Below are positions 34,037-41,704 of a DNA stretch of 64,000 nt, piece after piece; position 1 is the stretch's first letter; the number at the start of each line of letters is the position of its first letter. The stretch is from contig JABTUN010000001.1 of the NCBI GenBank assembly GCA_015075365.1, positions 1,426,001-1,490,000 on the forward strand, given 5' to 3'. The DNA comes from Verrucomicrobiaceae bacterium (GTDB lineage Bacteria; Verrucomicrobiota; Verrucomicrobiia; Verrucomicrobiales; Verrucomicrobiaceae). The translations under genes and the position numbers were made by a program. Under the pieces are notes generated by a model that worked only from the letters and a program-made list of their open reading frames with translations, did not search any database and was not told the DNA's origin.

Positions 34037-34912
34037 ATGGATTGCCGCCAGGATGAGATCGTTTCCAGCCTGATGACCTCGTATTGCGAGGTCGGAGGGA
34101 TCAACCACGTCGATTGCGGGAACCTGCCATCGAAGCGGGCCATCGCGTCGCTGTGCGAGGATTTGCTGCACCTGCTGTTCCCGGGCTTTTTCTCGGAGGA
34201 GGCGGTGTCGTCGGACGAATTGCAACTGATGACGCATGAGCTCGTGGCGGGCATCCGCCAGCGTTTGAACGTCGAGGTACGCCGCACGGTGCGTCTGAAT
34301 GGCGAAACGGCTCCCGCGGAGAGCGAGGGGCTCGTGTGCCGTTTCATGCTGGCGCTGCCGCAGGTGCGCGCGCTGCTGCAAACGGACGTGGAGGCCGCGT
34401 TCGAGGGAGATCCGGCAGCGCGCAGCTTTGAGGAGATCATTCTGGCCTATCCCGGCCTGGAGGCGATCGCCATCCAGCGCACCGCGCATGTGCTCTACAA
34501 GGAGAACGTGCCGCTCATCCCGCGCATGATGACGGAGTGGGCGCACGGCCGCACGGGCATCGACATCCATCCCGGCGCGGAGATCGGCACGCATTTCTTC
34601 ATCGACCACGGCACCGGTGTGGTGATCGGCGAGACGGCCCAGCTCGGCAATCACGTCAAACTTTATCAAGGCGTGGGCCTCGTGGCGCGCTCGCTGGCCG
34701 CCGGGCAGGCGCTTCGTGGCAAGAAGCGACATCCAACGCTCGAGGATCACGTCACCGTGTATGCGAATGCCACCATCGTGGGTGGCGACACGGTCATCGG
34801 TGCCCGCAGCACCATCGGCGCAAATGTTTTCATCCTCGAAAGCGTGCCGCCGGACATGCTGTATGCGCTGGGCGAGCAATCGCACCAGGTGAAGGAGAAA
34901 AAGAAGAAGTGA
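34037..34912 (+). CDS. cysE: Serine O-acetyltransferase (EpsC/CysE type)
   Basis: 291 residues. The N-terminal helical domain (about 1-165) includes ILAYPGLEAIAIQRTAHVLY and the catalytic MMTEWAHGRTGIDIHPGA. The left-handed parallel beta-helix follows, with hexapeptide repeats in IGTHFFIDHGTGVVIGE and LGNHVKLYQGVGL and then ATIVGGDTVIGARSTIGANV. It acetylates serine with acetyl-CoA in the first step of cysteine synthesis. The sequence LYQGVGLVARS is the EpsC-like version of the usual LYQGVTLGG. The C-terminus is lysine-rich (KEKKKK). It is followed at 6 bp by the SprT-like gene, so the two are co-transcribed. Confidence 0.9.
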   Translation: MDCRQDEIVSSLMTSYCEVGGINHVDCGNLPSKRAIASLCEDLLHLLFPGFFSEEAVSSDELQLMTHELVAGIRQRLNVEVRRTVRLNGETAPAESEGLVCRFMLALPQVRALLQTDVEAAFEGDPAARSFEEIILAYPGLEAIAIQRTAHVLYKENVPLIPRMMTEWAHGRTGIDIHPGAEIGTHFFIDHGTGVVIGETAQLGNHVKLYQGVGLVARSLAAGQALRGKKRHPTLEDHVTVYANATIVGGDTVIGARSTIGANVFILESVPPDMLYALGEQSHQVKEKKKK

Positions 34913-34918
34913 CGCGCC

Positions 34919-35539
34919 ATGCTGGGTCTCTCGCAGCTCTTCTTTGACTTCACTGCCTCCCCGAAACGGGCGCCCATCCGCTCGCTGCGGGAGTTTGCGC
35001 CCGCGCCGGAGCCAAAGCGCGAGACCGAGCAGGCGGGCGTGCGCGATGAGGAGCTCGAATCCCAGGCCGGGGCATGGCTGGAACAGCTCGGCATGCCGGG
35101 CGCGAGGAAGCTGCTGCGCGTCGAGTGGAATGCACGGCTGCGCAGCACCGCGGGCTATGCGCACTATCCGCACTGGCGCATCGAGCTGAATCCGCGGCTG
35201 CGCGAATTCGACGGCCAGGTGGAGCGCACGTTGAAGCACGAGCTGGCGCATTTGATCGCCTACCATCGCAGTGGACGCCGCATCGAGCCGCATGGCGCGG
35301 AGTGGCGGCTGGCCTGCGCCGATCTCGGCATTCCCGGCGAGCGCGCGCGGCACACGCTGCCGCTGCCGCGCAAGGAGGTGGCCCGCAAGCTGGTATATGT
35401 GTGTCCTGGCTGCCAGCAGGTGACGCGACGCGTGAAAAAGTTTCGCGGGCCTGTGGCCTGCAGGGTGTGCTGCAATGCGCATGCGGGCGGCGAGTTCGAT
35501 GCACGGTTCAAGTTCCGTCTCGTGTCGAAAGAGGGCTGA
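34919..35539 (+). CDS. SprT-like zinc metalloprotease-fold protein
   Basis: 206 residues. The zincin motif is LKHELAHLIAYH with a downstream third ligand candidate in EPHGAEWRLACADLG. The C-terminal zinc ribbon is seen as YVCPGCQQVTRRVK ... VACRVC. This is the domain order of SprT and the protease part of eukaryotic Spartan, which cleaves DNA-protein crosslinks; the role of bacterial SprT is less certain. The N-terminal ~50 residues are basic and proline-rich. It follows cysE closely on the same strand. The start has only a loose purine-rich stretch upstream (inside the lysine codons of cysE). Confidence 0.85.
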   Translation: MLGLSQLFFDFTASPKRAPIRSLREFAPAPEPKRETEQAGVRDEELESQAGAWLEQLGMPGARKLLRVEWNARLRSTAGYAHYPHWRIELNPRLREFDGQVERTLKHELAHLIAYHRSGRRIEPHGAEWRLACADLGIPGERARHTLPLPRKEVARKLVYVCPGCQQVTRRVKKFRGPVACRVCCNAHAGGEFDARFKFRLVSKEG

Positions 35540-35630
35540 GAACAACGGCCCCAGACAAGGCACCCTCAAGGATTTCCAGACGGTGTGGAGCAGGCAATTT
35601 CACGCCTGAAGCACGATGACGCGCGCGAAC

Positions 35631-35680
35631 AAAAACTTTCGCCAGCCTGTAACGCCGGCCGGAAAGCCGTGCATCCCCGC
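35631..35680 (+). promoter_or_regulatory. Conserved 50-bp promoter-like motif, copy A
   Basis: This segment aligns without gaps to 40701-40750 (40 of 50 bases identical). Shared blocks are AAAAA-TTTC, GCCTGTAACGCC, CCGTGCAT and CCCGC. TGTAAC followed 14 bases later by CGTGCA resembles an ECF-sigma -35/-10 pair. Copy A lies 71 bp upstream of the exported-protein start at 35752. The sigma factor gene encoded just downstream is the natural candidate to recognise it. Confidence 0.65.
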
Positions 35681-35751
35681 ATGAAGCAACCTCCGTCGTC
35701 ACGACGCCGCCGGAAACGCCCGCAAACACTCACCCACACACTCCACACCTC

Positions 35752-36501
35752 ATGAAAACGACATCCACCTTCCTCCTCGCCCTCGCGCTGGGCCTCGCCT
35801 CCCTCTCCACGGCCTCCGCCGGGCTGATCACCGATCCGCTCAGCGTCCAGGCTCCCATCAGCGACCAAGGGCTTGCCACCGACCCACTCGGCCAGGGCGG
35901 TCCGCTGCCAGGTCCGAAGCCTCCGGTCAATGTCTCCGCCGCGGCGCAGTTCCTCGCCAGCGTCATCGCGGATGGCAATACCGTCCGCCTCAGTGATCTC
36001 TTCCTGAATCCCGGGTTCTTCGCCGCTGCCCATGCCGCCGGGCCGGAGGCGGATGCGCTGCGCGGTCAAATCGACTGGCTCATGCTCAGCGGTGTGATCC
36101 TGGGCCTCGATGGCGATGACGGCCTCGACGATCTCACGGGCGATGCTGGGGATGATTTCTCTCGCCATGGCGGCCCCGATCATCTCAGCGATGTGCTGGT
36201 CTCTGATTTCAGCTTCGGCAGCACGCAATCTCTCGGCTTCAGCTTTGGCTCCACGAATGCGGGCTTCAGCGATGGTGACACACAGGTTCTTCATCGTCCC
36301 ACAGCTCCCACCCTCGGCATCATCCTCGGCGGCCCCGGCAGCGATAATCTGACCCCCTACATTCACCCAGATGCCATCCAGCCTCCCACCCCCGGCATCA
36401 TCCTTGGCGGTCCTGGAGGGGATACGATCATCCTCGGCGGCCCTGGTGGTGACACCTTCATCCCAACCGGCACCTTCTACATCCCTCCCACGCAGAAGTA
36501 A
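35752..36501 (+). CDS. Exported protein with repeated GIILGGPG segments
   Basis: 249 residues with a clear signal peptide (about 1-23, ending STASA). The mature protein has no recognised domain. It includes an acidic stretch (GLDGDDGLDDLTGDAGDD), a doubled FSFGST segment, and a C-terminal block with three ILGGPG copies (GIILGGPGSD, GIILGGPGGD, TIILGGPGGD). There are no cysteines in the mature part. The low-complexity composition suggests a structural or surface role, but this is a guess. It has its own promoter-like motif (35631) and a downstream hairpin terminator, so it is transcribed alone, directly upstream of the sigma factor gene. Confidence 0.75.
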   Translation: MKTTSTFLLALALGLASLSTASAGLITDPLSVQAPISDQGLATDPLGQGGPLPGPKPPVNVSAAAQFLASVIADGNTVRLSDLFLNPGFFAAAHAAGPEADALRGQIDWLMLSGVILGLDGDDGLDDLTGDAGDDFSRHGGPDHLSDVLVSDFSFGSTQSLGFSFGSTNAGFSDGDTQVLHRPTAPTLGIILGGPGSDNLTPYIHPDAIQPPTPGIILGGPGGDTIILGGPGGDTFIPTGTFYIPPTQK

Positions 36502-36524
36502 CTGCCGCATCCTCTCCCTCCACC

Positions 36525-36553
36525 AGCCCGGCGCTCCTCACGAGCGCCGGGCT
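36525..36553 (+). terminator. Hairpin terminator after the exported-protein gene
   Basis: AGCCCGGCGCT (36525-36535) pairs perfectly with AGCGCCGGGCT (36543-36553) around a 7-base loop. It lies 24 bp after the stop at 36501 and 40 bp before the sigma factor start. The T-tract is weak (TCGGCTTTCC), but the 11-bp GC-rich stem and its placement make transcription termination likely. Confidence 0.75.
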
Positions 36554-36592
36554 TCGGCTTTCCACTCGTCAAATCTCCACGCCTCCACCATC

Positions 36593-37351
36593 ATGTACAC
36601 GATGAACACGCCGCCTGCTCCGAAACGCGCCACCGCGCGCACCGGCCTGCTGCCGCACACGCCGTGGACGCAGCTCATGCGCTCGCGCGGGGGCGATACG
36701 GTAGCGCAGGAGGCGCTGGGACAGATCGTGGGCCTCTACTGGCGGCCCATCCATGTCTGCGTGCAAAAGCGCGGCTTTGACGAGCACGACGCGGAGGACA
36801 TCACGCAGGATTTTCTCTCCATGATCGTGCAGAAGGGCCAGTTTGACCGTGTCGATCCCGCGAAGGGCAAGCTGCGCACCTACCTGCTCACGGCGCTCAA
36901 TCATCACCTCGCCAATGTGTGGCGGGATCGCAAAACACAGCGGCGGGGCAGCGGCGCGGCGCATGTTTCTCTCGATGCGGAGCCGGAGGAAGACAGCGCC
37001 CCGCTCGATCTGCCGGACCTGCGCACGCCGGATGATGAATTCGACCGCGAGTGGGCGCTCACGCTGCTCGACAACGTGATGAAGGAACTCCGCGCCGACT
37101 ACGCCTCGCAGGGCAAAGGCGAGCTTTTTGAGGTCATCAGCCCCGCCATCTCCATGGCCGATGGACAGACCGATGCCGCCGCGATGGGCGAAAAGCTCGG
37201 CATGAACGCCGGTGCCGTCCGCGTGGCCCTCCACCGCCTGAAGCTCCGCTACCGCAACCTCCTCTTCCGCCAGGTCGCCGCGACCGTGGAGACGGAGGAT
37301 CAGGTTGAAGGAGAGATCAGGAGCATGATTTCGATGCTGCGGAGGAAATAG
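36593..37351 (+). CDS. ECF-like RNA polymerase sigma factor
   Basis: 252 residues from the ATG at 36593; a second ATG at 36602 is equally plausible. Region 2 is in ALGQIVGLYWRPIHVCV to FDEHDAEDITQDFLSMIVQK and LRTYLLTALNHHLANVWRD. Region 4 is in AAMGEKLGMNAGAVRVALHRLKLRYRNLL. There is no region 3, as in ECF sigma factors. In PVC bacteria this type is often encoded next to a large Ser/Thr kinase, and here the kinase starts 247 bp downstream on the same strand. No anti-sigma gene is visible, so kinase-dependent control is the likely mode. Candidate targets are the two genes preceded by the shared 50-bp motif. Confidence 0.9.
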   Translation: MYTMNTPPAPKRATARTGLLPHTPWTQLMRSRGGDTVAQEALGQIVGLYWRPIHVCVQKRGFDEHDAEDITQDFLSMIVQKGQFDRVDPAKGKLRTYLLTALNHHLANVWRDRKTQRRGSGAAHVSLDAEPEEDSAPLDLPDLRTPDDEFDREWALTLLDNVMKELRADYASQGKGELFEVISPAISMADGQTDAAAMGEKLGMNAGAVRVALHRLKLRYRNLLFRQVAATVETEDQVEGEIRSMISMLRRK

Positions 37352-37597
37352 CGCAGAGCGAAGGGCAAAGGGCGTAGAGTCCAGGCCGCTGCCTCCGCCA
37401 CCACATCCTACTCGTCCTCCTACTCCTCCTCGATTCTTCCGCTCCGCTGACACCCAAGCCTCCGAACCATCCTCCAACTCACTTCTCACTTCTTAATGCC
37501 CTCAACTGCTCTCAACGCCCTTTGATCGAGGACGACTTCGAGTAGGAGGACGAGGACAATTTTCTGAACTCTACGCCCTTCGCCCTTTGCTCTCCGC
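37351..37597. repeat. Nested imperfect inverted repeats between sigma factor and kinase
   Basis: Outer arms: 37351-37380 and 37568-37597, 27 of 30 bases complementary, built from words such as AAGGGC, AAAGGGC and GTAGAG. Inner arms: about 37405-37434 and 37525-37557, sharing CTCGTCCTCCTACTC and TCCTCGAT with a small insertion. The left outer arm starts at the last base of the sigma factor stop and the right one ends one base before the kinase ATG. The central ~90 bp hold further short near-repeats (TCACTTCTCACTTCTT) and no gene. Confidence 0.9.
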
Positions 37598-37598
37598 C

Positions 37599-40500
37599 AT
37601 GCTGCCCGACGACACCGACCACGCCGCCAACCTCCTCGAAGCCGCTCTCTTCGGCTCCGAGGATCTCATTGAGCAGGCGACGGTCGATCTGAGTGTCGAA
37701 CTGCCGTTGATTGAGGGTTACAAACTGCTGCGACTGCTCGGCGAGGGCGGTTTTGGCATGGTGTATGAGGCGGAGCAGCGGATGCCGATCCGGCGGCGCG
37801 TCGCGCTGAAGGTGTTGCGACCTGGATGCACCACGCGGGAGCTGCTGGCACGCTTTGAGCAGGAGCGGCAGATGCTCGCGCTGCTGAATCATCCGCACAT
37901 CGCGCGGATTTTTGATGCCGGCGAGACGGAGGATGGCAGGCCCTTCATCGCGATGGAGCTGGTGAAAGGCAGCACCATCGACCGCCATGCGCAAAAGCTG
38001 CTGCTGCGTGAAAAAGTCAGCCTCATGCGGGATGTTTCACGCGCCGTGGGCTATGCGCATCGCAAAGGCGTCATCCATCGCGATTTGAAGCCCTCGAACA
38101 TTCTCATCACGAAACCCGACGACGGCCCGCCGGAGCCTCGCGTGATCGATTTCGGCATCGCCAAGGCACTCGATGGTCCGCTGGTGACGAAGGTGATGTT
38201 CACGCAGATCCGTCAAATCGTCGGCACGCCCGGCTACATGAGCCCGGAGCGCCAGCACACCTCCCAGATCAGTCACAGCGCCGATACTCGCAGCGATGTC
38301 TTCGCGCTCGGTGCCATCCTGTGGGAGCTGCTCACCGGCAAAACACCGGAGCAAACGCCGGAAGGCTCCAGCACGCGCATTTCACTGCCAGCGGCGAAAA
38401 CGATGCCCGCCGAGCTGCGCTGGATCACTGAAAAAGCCACCGATCCCGACATGGAGCGCCGCTACGGCAATGCGGATGCCTTGGCGGATGATCTCGATGC
38501 CTGGCTGAGCGGTCACCCGCTCACCGCCGCGCCTCGCAGCACGCTCTACACGCTGCAAAAATGGGCGCGGCGGCATCGCGCCATCGCGGCGGCGCTTTGC
38601 ATCACGGGCGTCACGCTCATCGCCTCGCTCTTCATCGTCACACGCTCGCTCATCACGGCAAATCATGACCGCGTGGAGATGCAGCGTGCCCTCAGCCGGG
38701 CGGACTATTTCATGGGTGTGTCCCGCGAACGTCGGCGGCCGGTGCTGGCGATGGCTCATTGGGCGCGGGCGCTGCGCCACGATCGTCAAAACACGGTGGT
38801 CAGCGGCATGCTGCACAGCTCGCTGATGCATCGCGATTACCCTCATCCGGTTTCTCCCGCCACGCCCATCCCGGCGGGCGAGGTGCGGCAGTTTGCCTTG
38901 TCACCCGATGGACGCTGGGCGGCGCTCATCCAGCCCGCCGCCGATGGAAAAGGCGAAACGCTCACCCGCATCGACCGCGAGACAAACACGAGCACCACAC
39001 ACGCCATCCCAGCCGAGGGACGCATGACGCTGCTCGCGGTGGCAAAAAGCGGCCACATCGCCGTGGCGGGTGGAAGAGGCCCCGTCGGACTTTTGCAGCC
39101 CGATGGCTCGTGGAAGGCCAGCACGAGCGAGCTGGAGGCGCTGCGCGGCATCGCATGGAGCGCGGCGAATGAGCTGTGGATGATCGGCGTGATGCAAATC
39201 GGTCGCTGCGATGCCAGCGGAGCCGAAATGGAGCCTCCACGCAATCACGATGGCCGTCTGTGGCGCTGGAGCGTGTCCGCCGATGCGCAAAGGCTCGCGC
39301 TCGGCATCGAAGGCGGTCGCATTCATCTTTTCGACACCGCCTCGCTGGAGCCTCAGGTCCTTCATGCGCCGATTCCGGCACCGTTTGCCGCCTTGAGCCT
39401 CGATGCCACCGGAGGCCGCATCGCCGCCGCGTGGAGGAACGGCGAAGTGTGGCTGCACAACAGCGACGGCACCACCAGCACCTACATGAGTGGCGATGTG
39501 ATGCATCTCCACTTTCTGCCTGAAAGCCCGCATCTGCTCATCCAGGGGCCGCAGACGCTCGCCACCTGGAACTTCAAAACCGGCGGCCCCGCGAAAAGCA
39601 TCCCGCTGACCTCGCCAGTGAAGGCGCTGCTGCCTTTGCAAAACGGCCACGCGCTGCTCCAGCCCACCTTCGGCGATCCGGTGATCCAAAAGCTCGATCA
39701 AGCGATGGAACTGCCTGGCGTGGAGGGCCGCGTGACGTTTGCCACCGCGCAAAGCGGCCGCCTGCTGGCCCTCGCCGACATGGAGAACCGCGTCATCGAA
39801 TGGCTCGGCATTCACGACGGCTCACGCAGCCTCGAAACGATGCCGCACACGCATGATTGGGCCTGTTTGACCCGCAGCAGCACCGCAGGCGTGTGGATGG
39901 CCGTCGATCGCGAAGGCCGCGTGTGCGAGCTTTCCGTGCAAAACGAGCCCATTGAACGCTGGTGTGCCCACGATGCGAAAATCCGCCTCGCGAGCCTCAG
40001 CGCCGCCGGTGATCGCGTGCTCTTTGATACCGTCGTAAGTCCCGAAGTGATGCTCATCGACCGAAACGGCGAGGTGCAGCCCAAAAACTGGGGAAAGCCA
40101 AGCTGCCTCGCCCTTTCGCCGGATGGCAAAACCGCCGCGCTCGGCTTTCCCGCCGGTCACATCGCCGTCTTCGACCTCGAAAGCGGTCGCGAGATCGCCA
40201 AACGCGACTGGCAGCGCGGCCCCGTGACCGCGGTGACCTTCGTGAACAACGAACGCCTCGCCCTCGCCGCCGCCGGACAGCTCCGCGTGTGGCATTGGAG
40301 CGGCGATACCGCCACGCCCGCCCCCATCGACTTCCCCGGCACCTTGAAAGCCCTCGCCCCCGATGCCAGCGGCCAGCGCCTCGCCGCCGCGAGCGAGGAT
40401 TCGCTCCACCTCATCGACATCGCCACCGGCCTTCGCATTGCCAGTCAACTCGCGGTGCTCCAGGACGTCACCGCCTTGATATGGGACGAGCGGCTGCATG

Positions 40501-40700
40501 TCTTCAGCGCAAAAACCGACACCCAGGTGCTGCATGTGCCCTCTTTGACCGCCGAAGTGCTTCCCGAGAAAGTGGAGAGCTTCATCGGCATGAAAGTGGA
40601 CGCGGAAGACCGCGTCGTGCGGCTGAGGAGCCAAGAGCATGTGGGAATAACGTGGTCGGACGAATCTGCGGGGACGGACAAAACTCCTCCCGCTCGCTGA
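37599..40700 (+). CDS. Transmembrane Ser/Thr protein kinase with C-terminal propeller-like sensor
   Basis: 1033 residues. The kinase domain (about 41-310) is intact: GEGGFGMVYE glycine loop, Lys71 in VALKVL, HRDLKPSN (Asp162), DFG (Asp184) and GTPGYMSPE. A single membrane helix lies near 329-350 (AIAAALCITGVTLIASLFIV). The remaining ~680 residues are WD40/PQQ-like beta repeats (FALSPDGRWAALIQ; LALSPDGKTAALGF) and should be outside the cytoplasm. This fits a receptor kinase that reads an envelope signal and controls the adjacent sigma factor, a pairing common in PVC bacteria. The ATG at 37599 follows an inverted repeat arm by one base, leaving no room for a Shine-Dalgarno sequence. Confidence 0.93.
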   Translation: MLPDDTDHAANLLEAALFGSEDLIEQATVDLSVELPLIEGYKLLRLLGEGGFGMVYEAEQRMPIRRRVALKVLRPGCTTRELLARFEQERQMLALLNHPHIARIFDAGETEDGRPFIAMELVKGSTIDRHAQKLLLREKVSLMRDVSRAVGYAHRKGVIHRDLKPSNILITKPDDGPPEPRVIDFGIAKALDGPLVTKVMFTQIRQIVGTPGYMSPERQHTSQISHSADTRSDVFALGAILWELLTGKTPEQTPEGSSTRISLPAAKTMPAELRWITEKATDPDMERRYGNADALADDLDAWLSGHPLTAAPRSTLYTLQKWARRHRAIAAALCITGVTLIASLFIVTRSLITANHDRVEMQRALSRADYFMGVSRERRRPVLAMAHWARALRHDRQNTVVSGMLHSSLMHRDYPHPVSPATPIPAGEVRQFALSPDGRWAALIQPAADGKGETLTRIDRETNTSTTHAIPAEGRMTLLAVAKSGHIAVAGGRGPVGLLQPDGSWKASTSELEALRGIAWSAANELWMIGVMQIGRCDASGAEMEPPRNHDGRLWRWSVSADAQRLALGIEGGRIHLFDTASLEPQVLHAPIPAPFAALSLDATGGRIAAAWRNGEVWLHNSDGTTSTYMSGDVMHLHFLPESPHLLIQGPQTLATWNFKTGGPAKSIPLTSPVKALLPLQNGHALLQPTFGDPVIQKLDQAMELPGVEGRVTFATAQSGRLLALADMENRVIEWLGIHDGSRSLETMPHTHDWACLTRSSTAGVWMAVDREGRVCELSVQNEPIERWCAHDAKIRLASLSAAGDRVLFDTVVSPEVMLIDRNGEVQPKNWGKPSCLALSPDGKTAALGFPAGHIAVFDLESGREIAKRDWQRGPVTAVTFVNNERLALAAAGQLRVWHWSGDTATPAPIDFPGTLKALAPDASGQRLAAASEDSLHLIDIATGLRIASQLAVLQDVTALIWDERLHVFSAKTDTQVLHVPSLTAEVLPEKVESFIGMKVDAEDRVVRLRSQEHVGITWSDESAGTDKTPPAR

Positions 40701-40750
40701 AAAAAGTTTCCGCCGCCTGTAACGCCTCGCGGGAATCCGTGCATTCCCGC
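40701..40750 (+). promoter_or_regulatory. Conserved 50-bp promoter-like motif, copy B
   Basis: Matches 35631-35680 at 40 of 50 positions without gaps. It begins right after the kinase stop codon and ends two bases before the next ATG at 40753. If CGTGCA (40738-40743) is the -10 element, the transcript would start almost at the ATG and be nearly leaderless. Copy B also contains a 9-bp hairpin (40728-40736 with 40743-40751) that copy A lacks, so the similarity is not explained by a shared palindrome. Confidence 0.6.
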
Positions 40751-40752
40751 GC

Positions 40753-41664
40753 ATGGACAATTCTCGCGCTCTTCTAGTTTCCTTCCTCGCCTTGGTCGCG
40801 CTGGCTCACGCGGACACGACTTTCAGCCGCCCTTGGGCTTACGCGGCGAACGCGGGCTGGTTGAACTTCGCCTGGAATGCCTCCGCGAACCCTGAGGCGG
40901 CACAAATCATGCGCAGCTTTGCCTCCGGCCACGTGTACGCGGCGAATCTCGGCTGGCTGCACCTCGGTGACGGCTCGCCGGTCGATGGCGTCCACTACTC
41001 GCAGGTGAATGGAGATTACGGGGTGAATCTCGACCCTGCCACCGGGGCGCTCAGCGGCTACGCGTATGGCGGAAACATCGGCTGGGTGCGCTTTGACTGG
41101 GCCTCCAGCGCGGCGATGGGCACGCATGCGCCGCGTCTCGACCTGACAACGGGTGCTTTCAGCGGCCATGCCTATGGGGCGAACATCGGCTGGATCCGCC
41201 TGGATGCCACCAGCAGCACCGCCCTGGCCGTGACGCATGCCTCCGAAGGCGCGGACACCGATGACGACGGCATCCCGGACAGCTACGAGTATCAAACGCT
41301 CGCCAGCACCGGCCAGCCTCGCTCCCTGGGCATCCTCGGCCCGAACACCGACCTCGACGGCGATGGCGTGAGCGACCTGGAAGAATACCGCGCCGGTACG
41401 CGCGCCGAATCTGGTGGAGACCGCCTCCGCGCCACGCATGCGGCAAGAACCAGCGAGGGCTTCGTGCTGGATTTCTCCGTGGCTCCAGGCCGGGTGTACG
41501 ACATCCAGGGCAGCGGCACGCTCGCGCCGGGCTCCTGGCAGACCCTCGCCAGCGGCATTCACGCACCGGCGGGAGCCGGCGAGCACGGCGTCATCATCAC
41601 ACCGCCGCCCGGCAGCACGCAGCTCTTCTACCGCGTCATCGCCCGTGATCCTCTACGTCCCTGA
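40753..41664 (+). CDS. Exported protein with four GW repeats and calcium-type acidic repeats
   Basis: 303 residues with a signal peptide (about 1-21, ending ALAHA). Residues ~27-155 carry four copies of a motif A(Y/V)-x-(A/G)N-x-GW: YAANAGWLNF, YAANLGWLHL, YGGNIGWVRF and YGANIGWIRL. Two thrombospondin type 3/dockerin-like acidic motifs follow: DTDDDGIPDSYEY and DLDGDGVSDLEEY. The last ~90 residues look like a beta-sandwich (GRVYDIQGSGTLAPGSWQ), common at the end of secreted verrucomicrobial proteins. It is probably a calcium-binding surface or secreted protein. It is followed at 40 bp by another exported-protein gene and preceded by promoter motif B. Confidence 0.8.
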   Translation: MDNSRALLVSFLALVALAHADTTFSRPWAYAANAGWLNFAWNASANPEAAQIMRSFASGHVYAANLGWLHLGDGSPVDGVHYSQVNGDYGVNLDPATGALSGYAYGGNIGWVRFDWASSAAMGTHAPRLDLTTGAFSGHAYGANIGWIRLDATSSTALAVTHASEGADTDDDGIPDSYEYQTLASTGQPRSLGILGPNTDLDGDGVSDLEEYRAGTRAESGGDRLRATHAARTSEGFVLDFSVAPGRVYDIQGSGTLAPGSWQTLASGIHAPAGAGEHGVIITPPPGSTQLFYRVIARDPLRP

Positions 41665-41704
41665 TCTTCCCCTTCTCAATCCACCACCCATCCTTCCACC
41701 TCGT

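Noticed and set aside
33941..35569. Long N-terminal extension of the M28 peptidase
   Set aside because: The extension is antisense to cysE and the SprT-like gene, both well supported.
36593..37351. Housekeeping sigma-70 identity
   Set aside because: No regions 1 or 3 and a length of only 252 residues; an ECF-like factor fits better.
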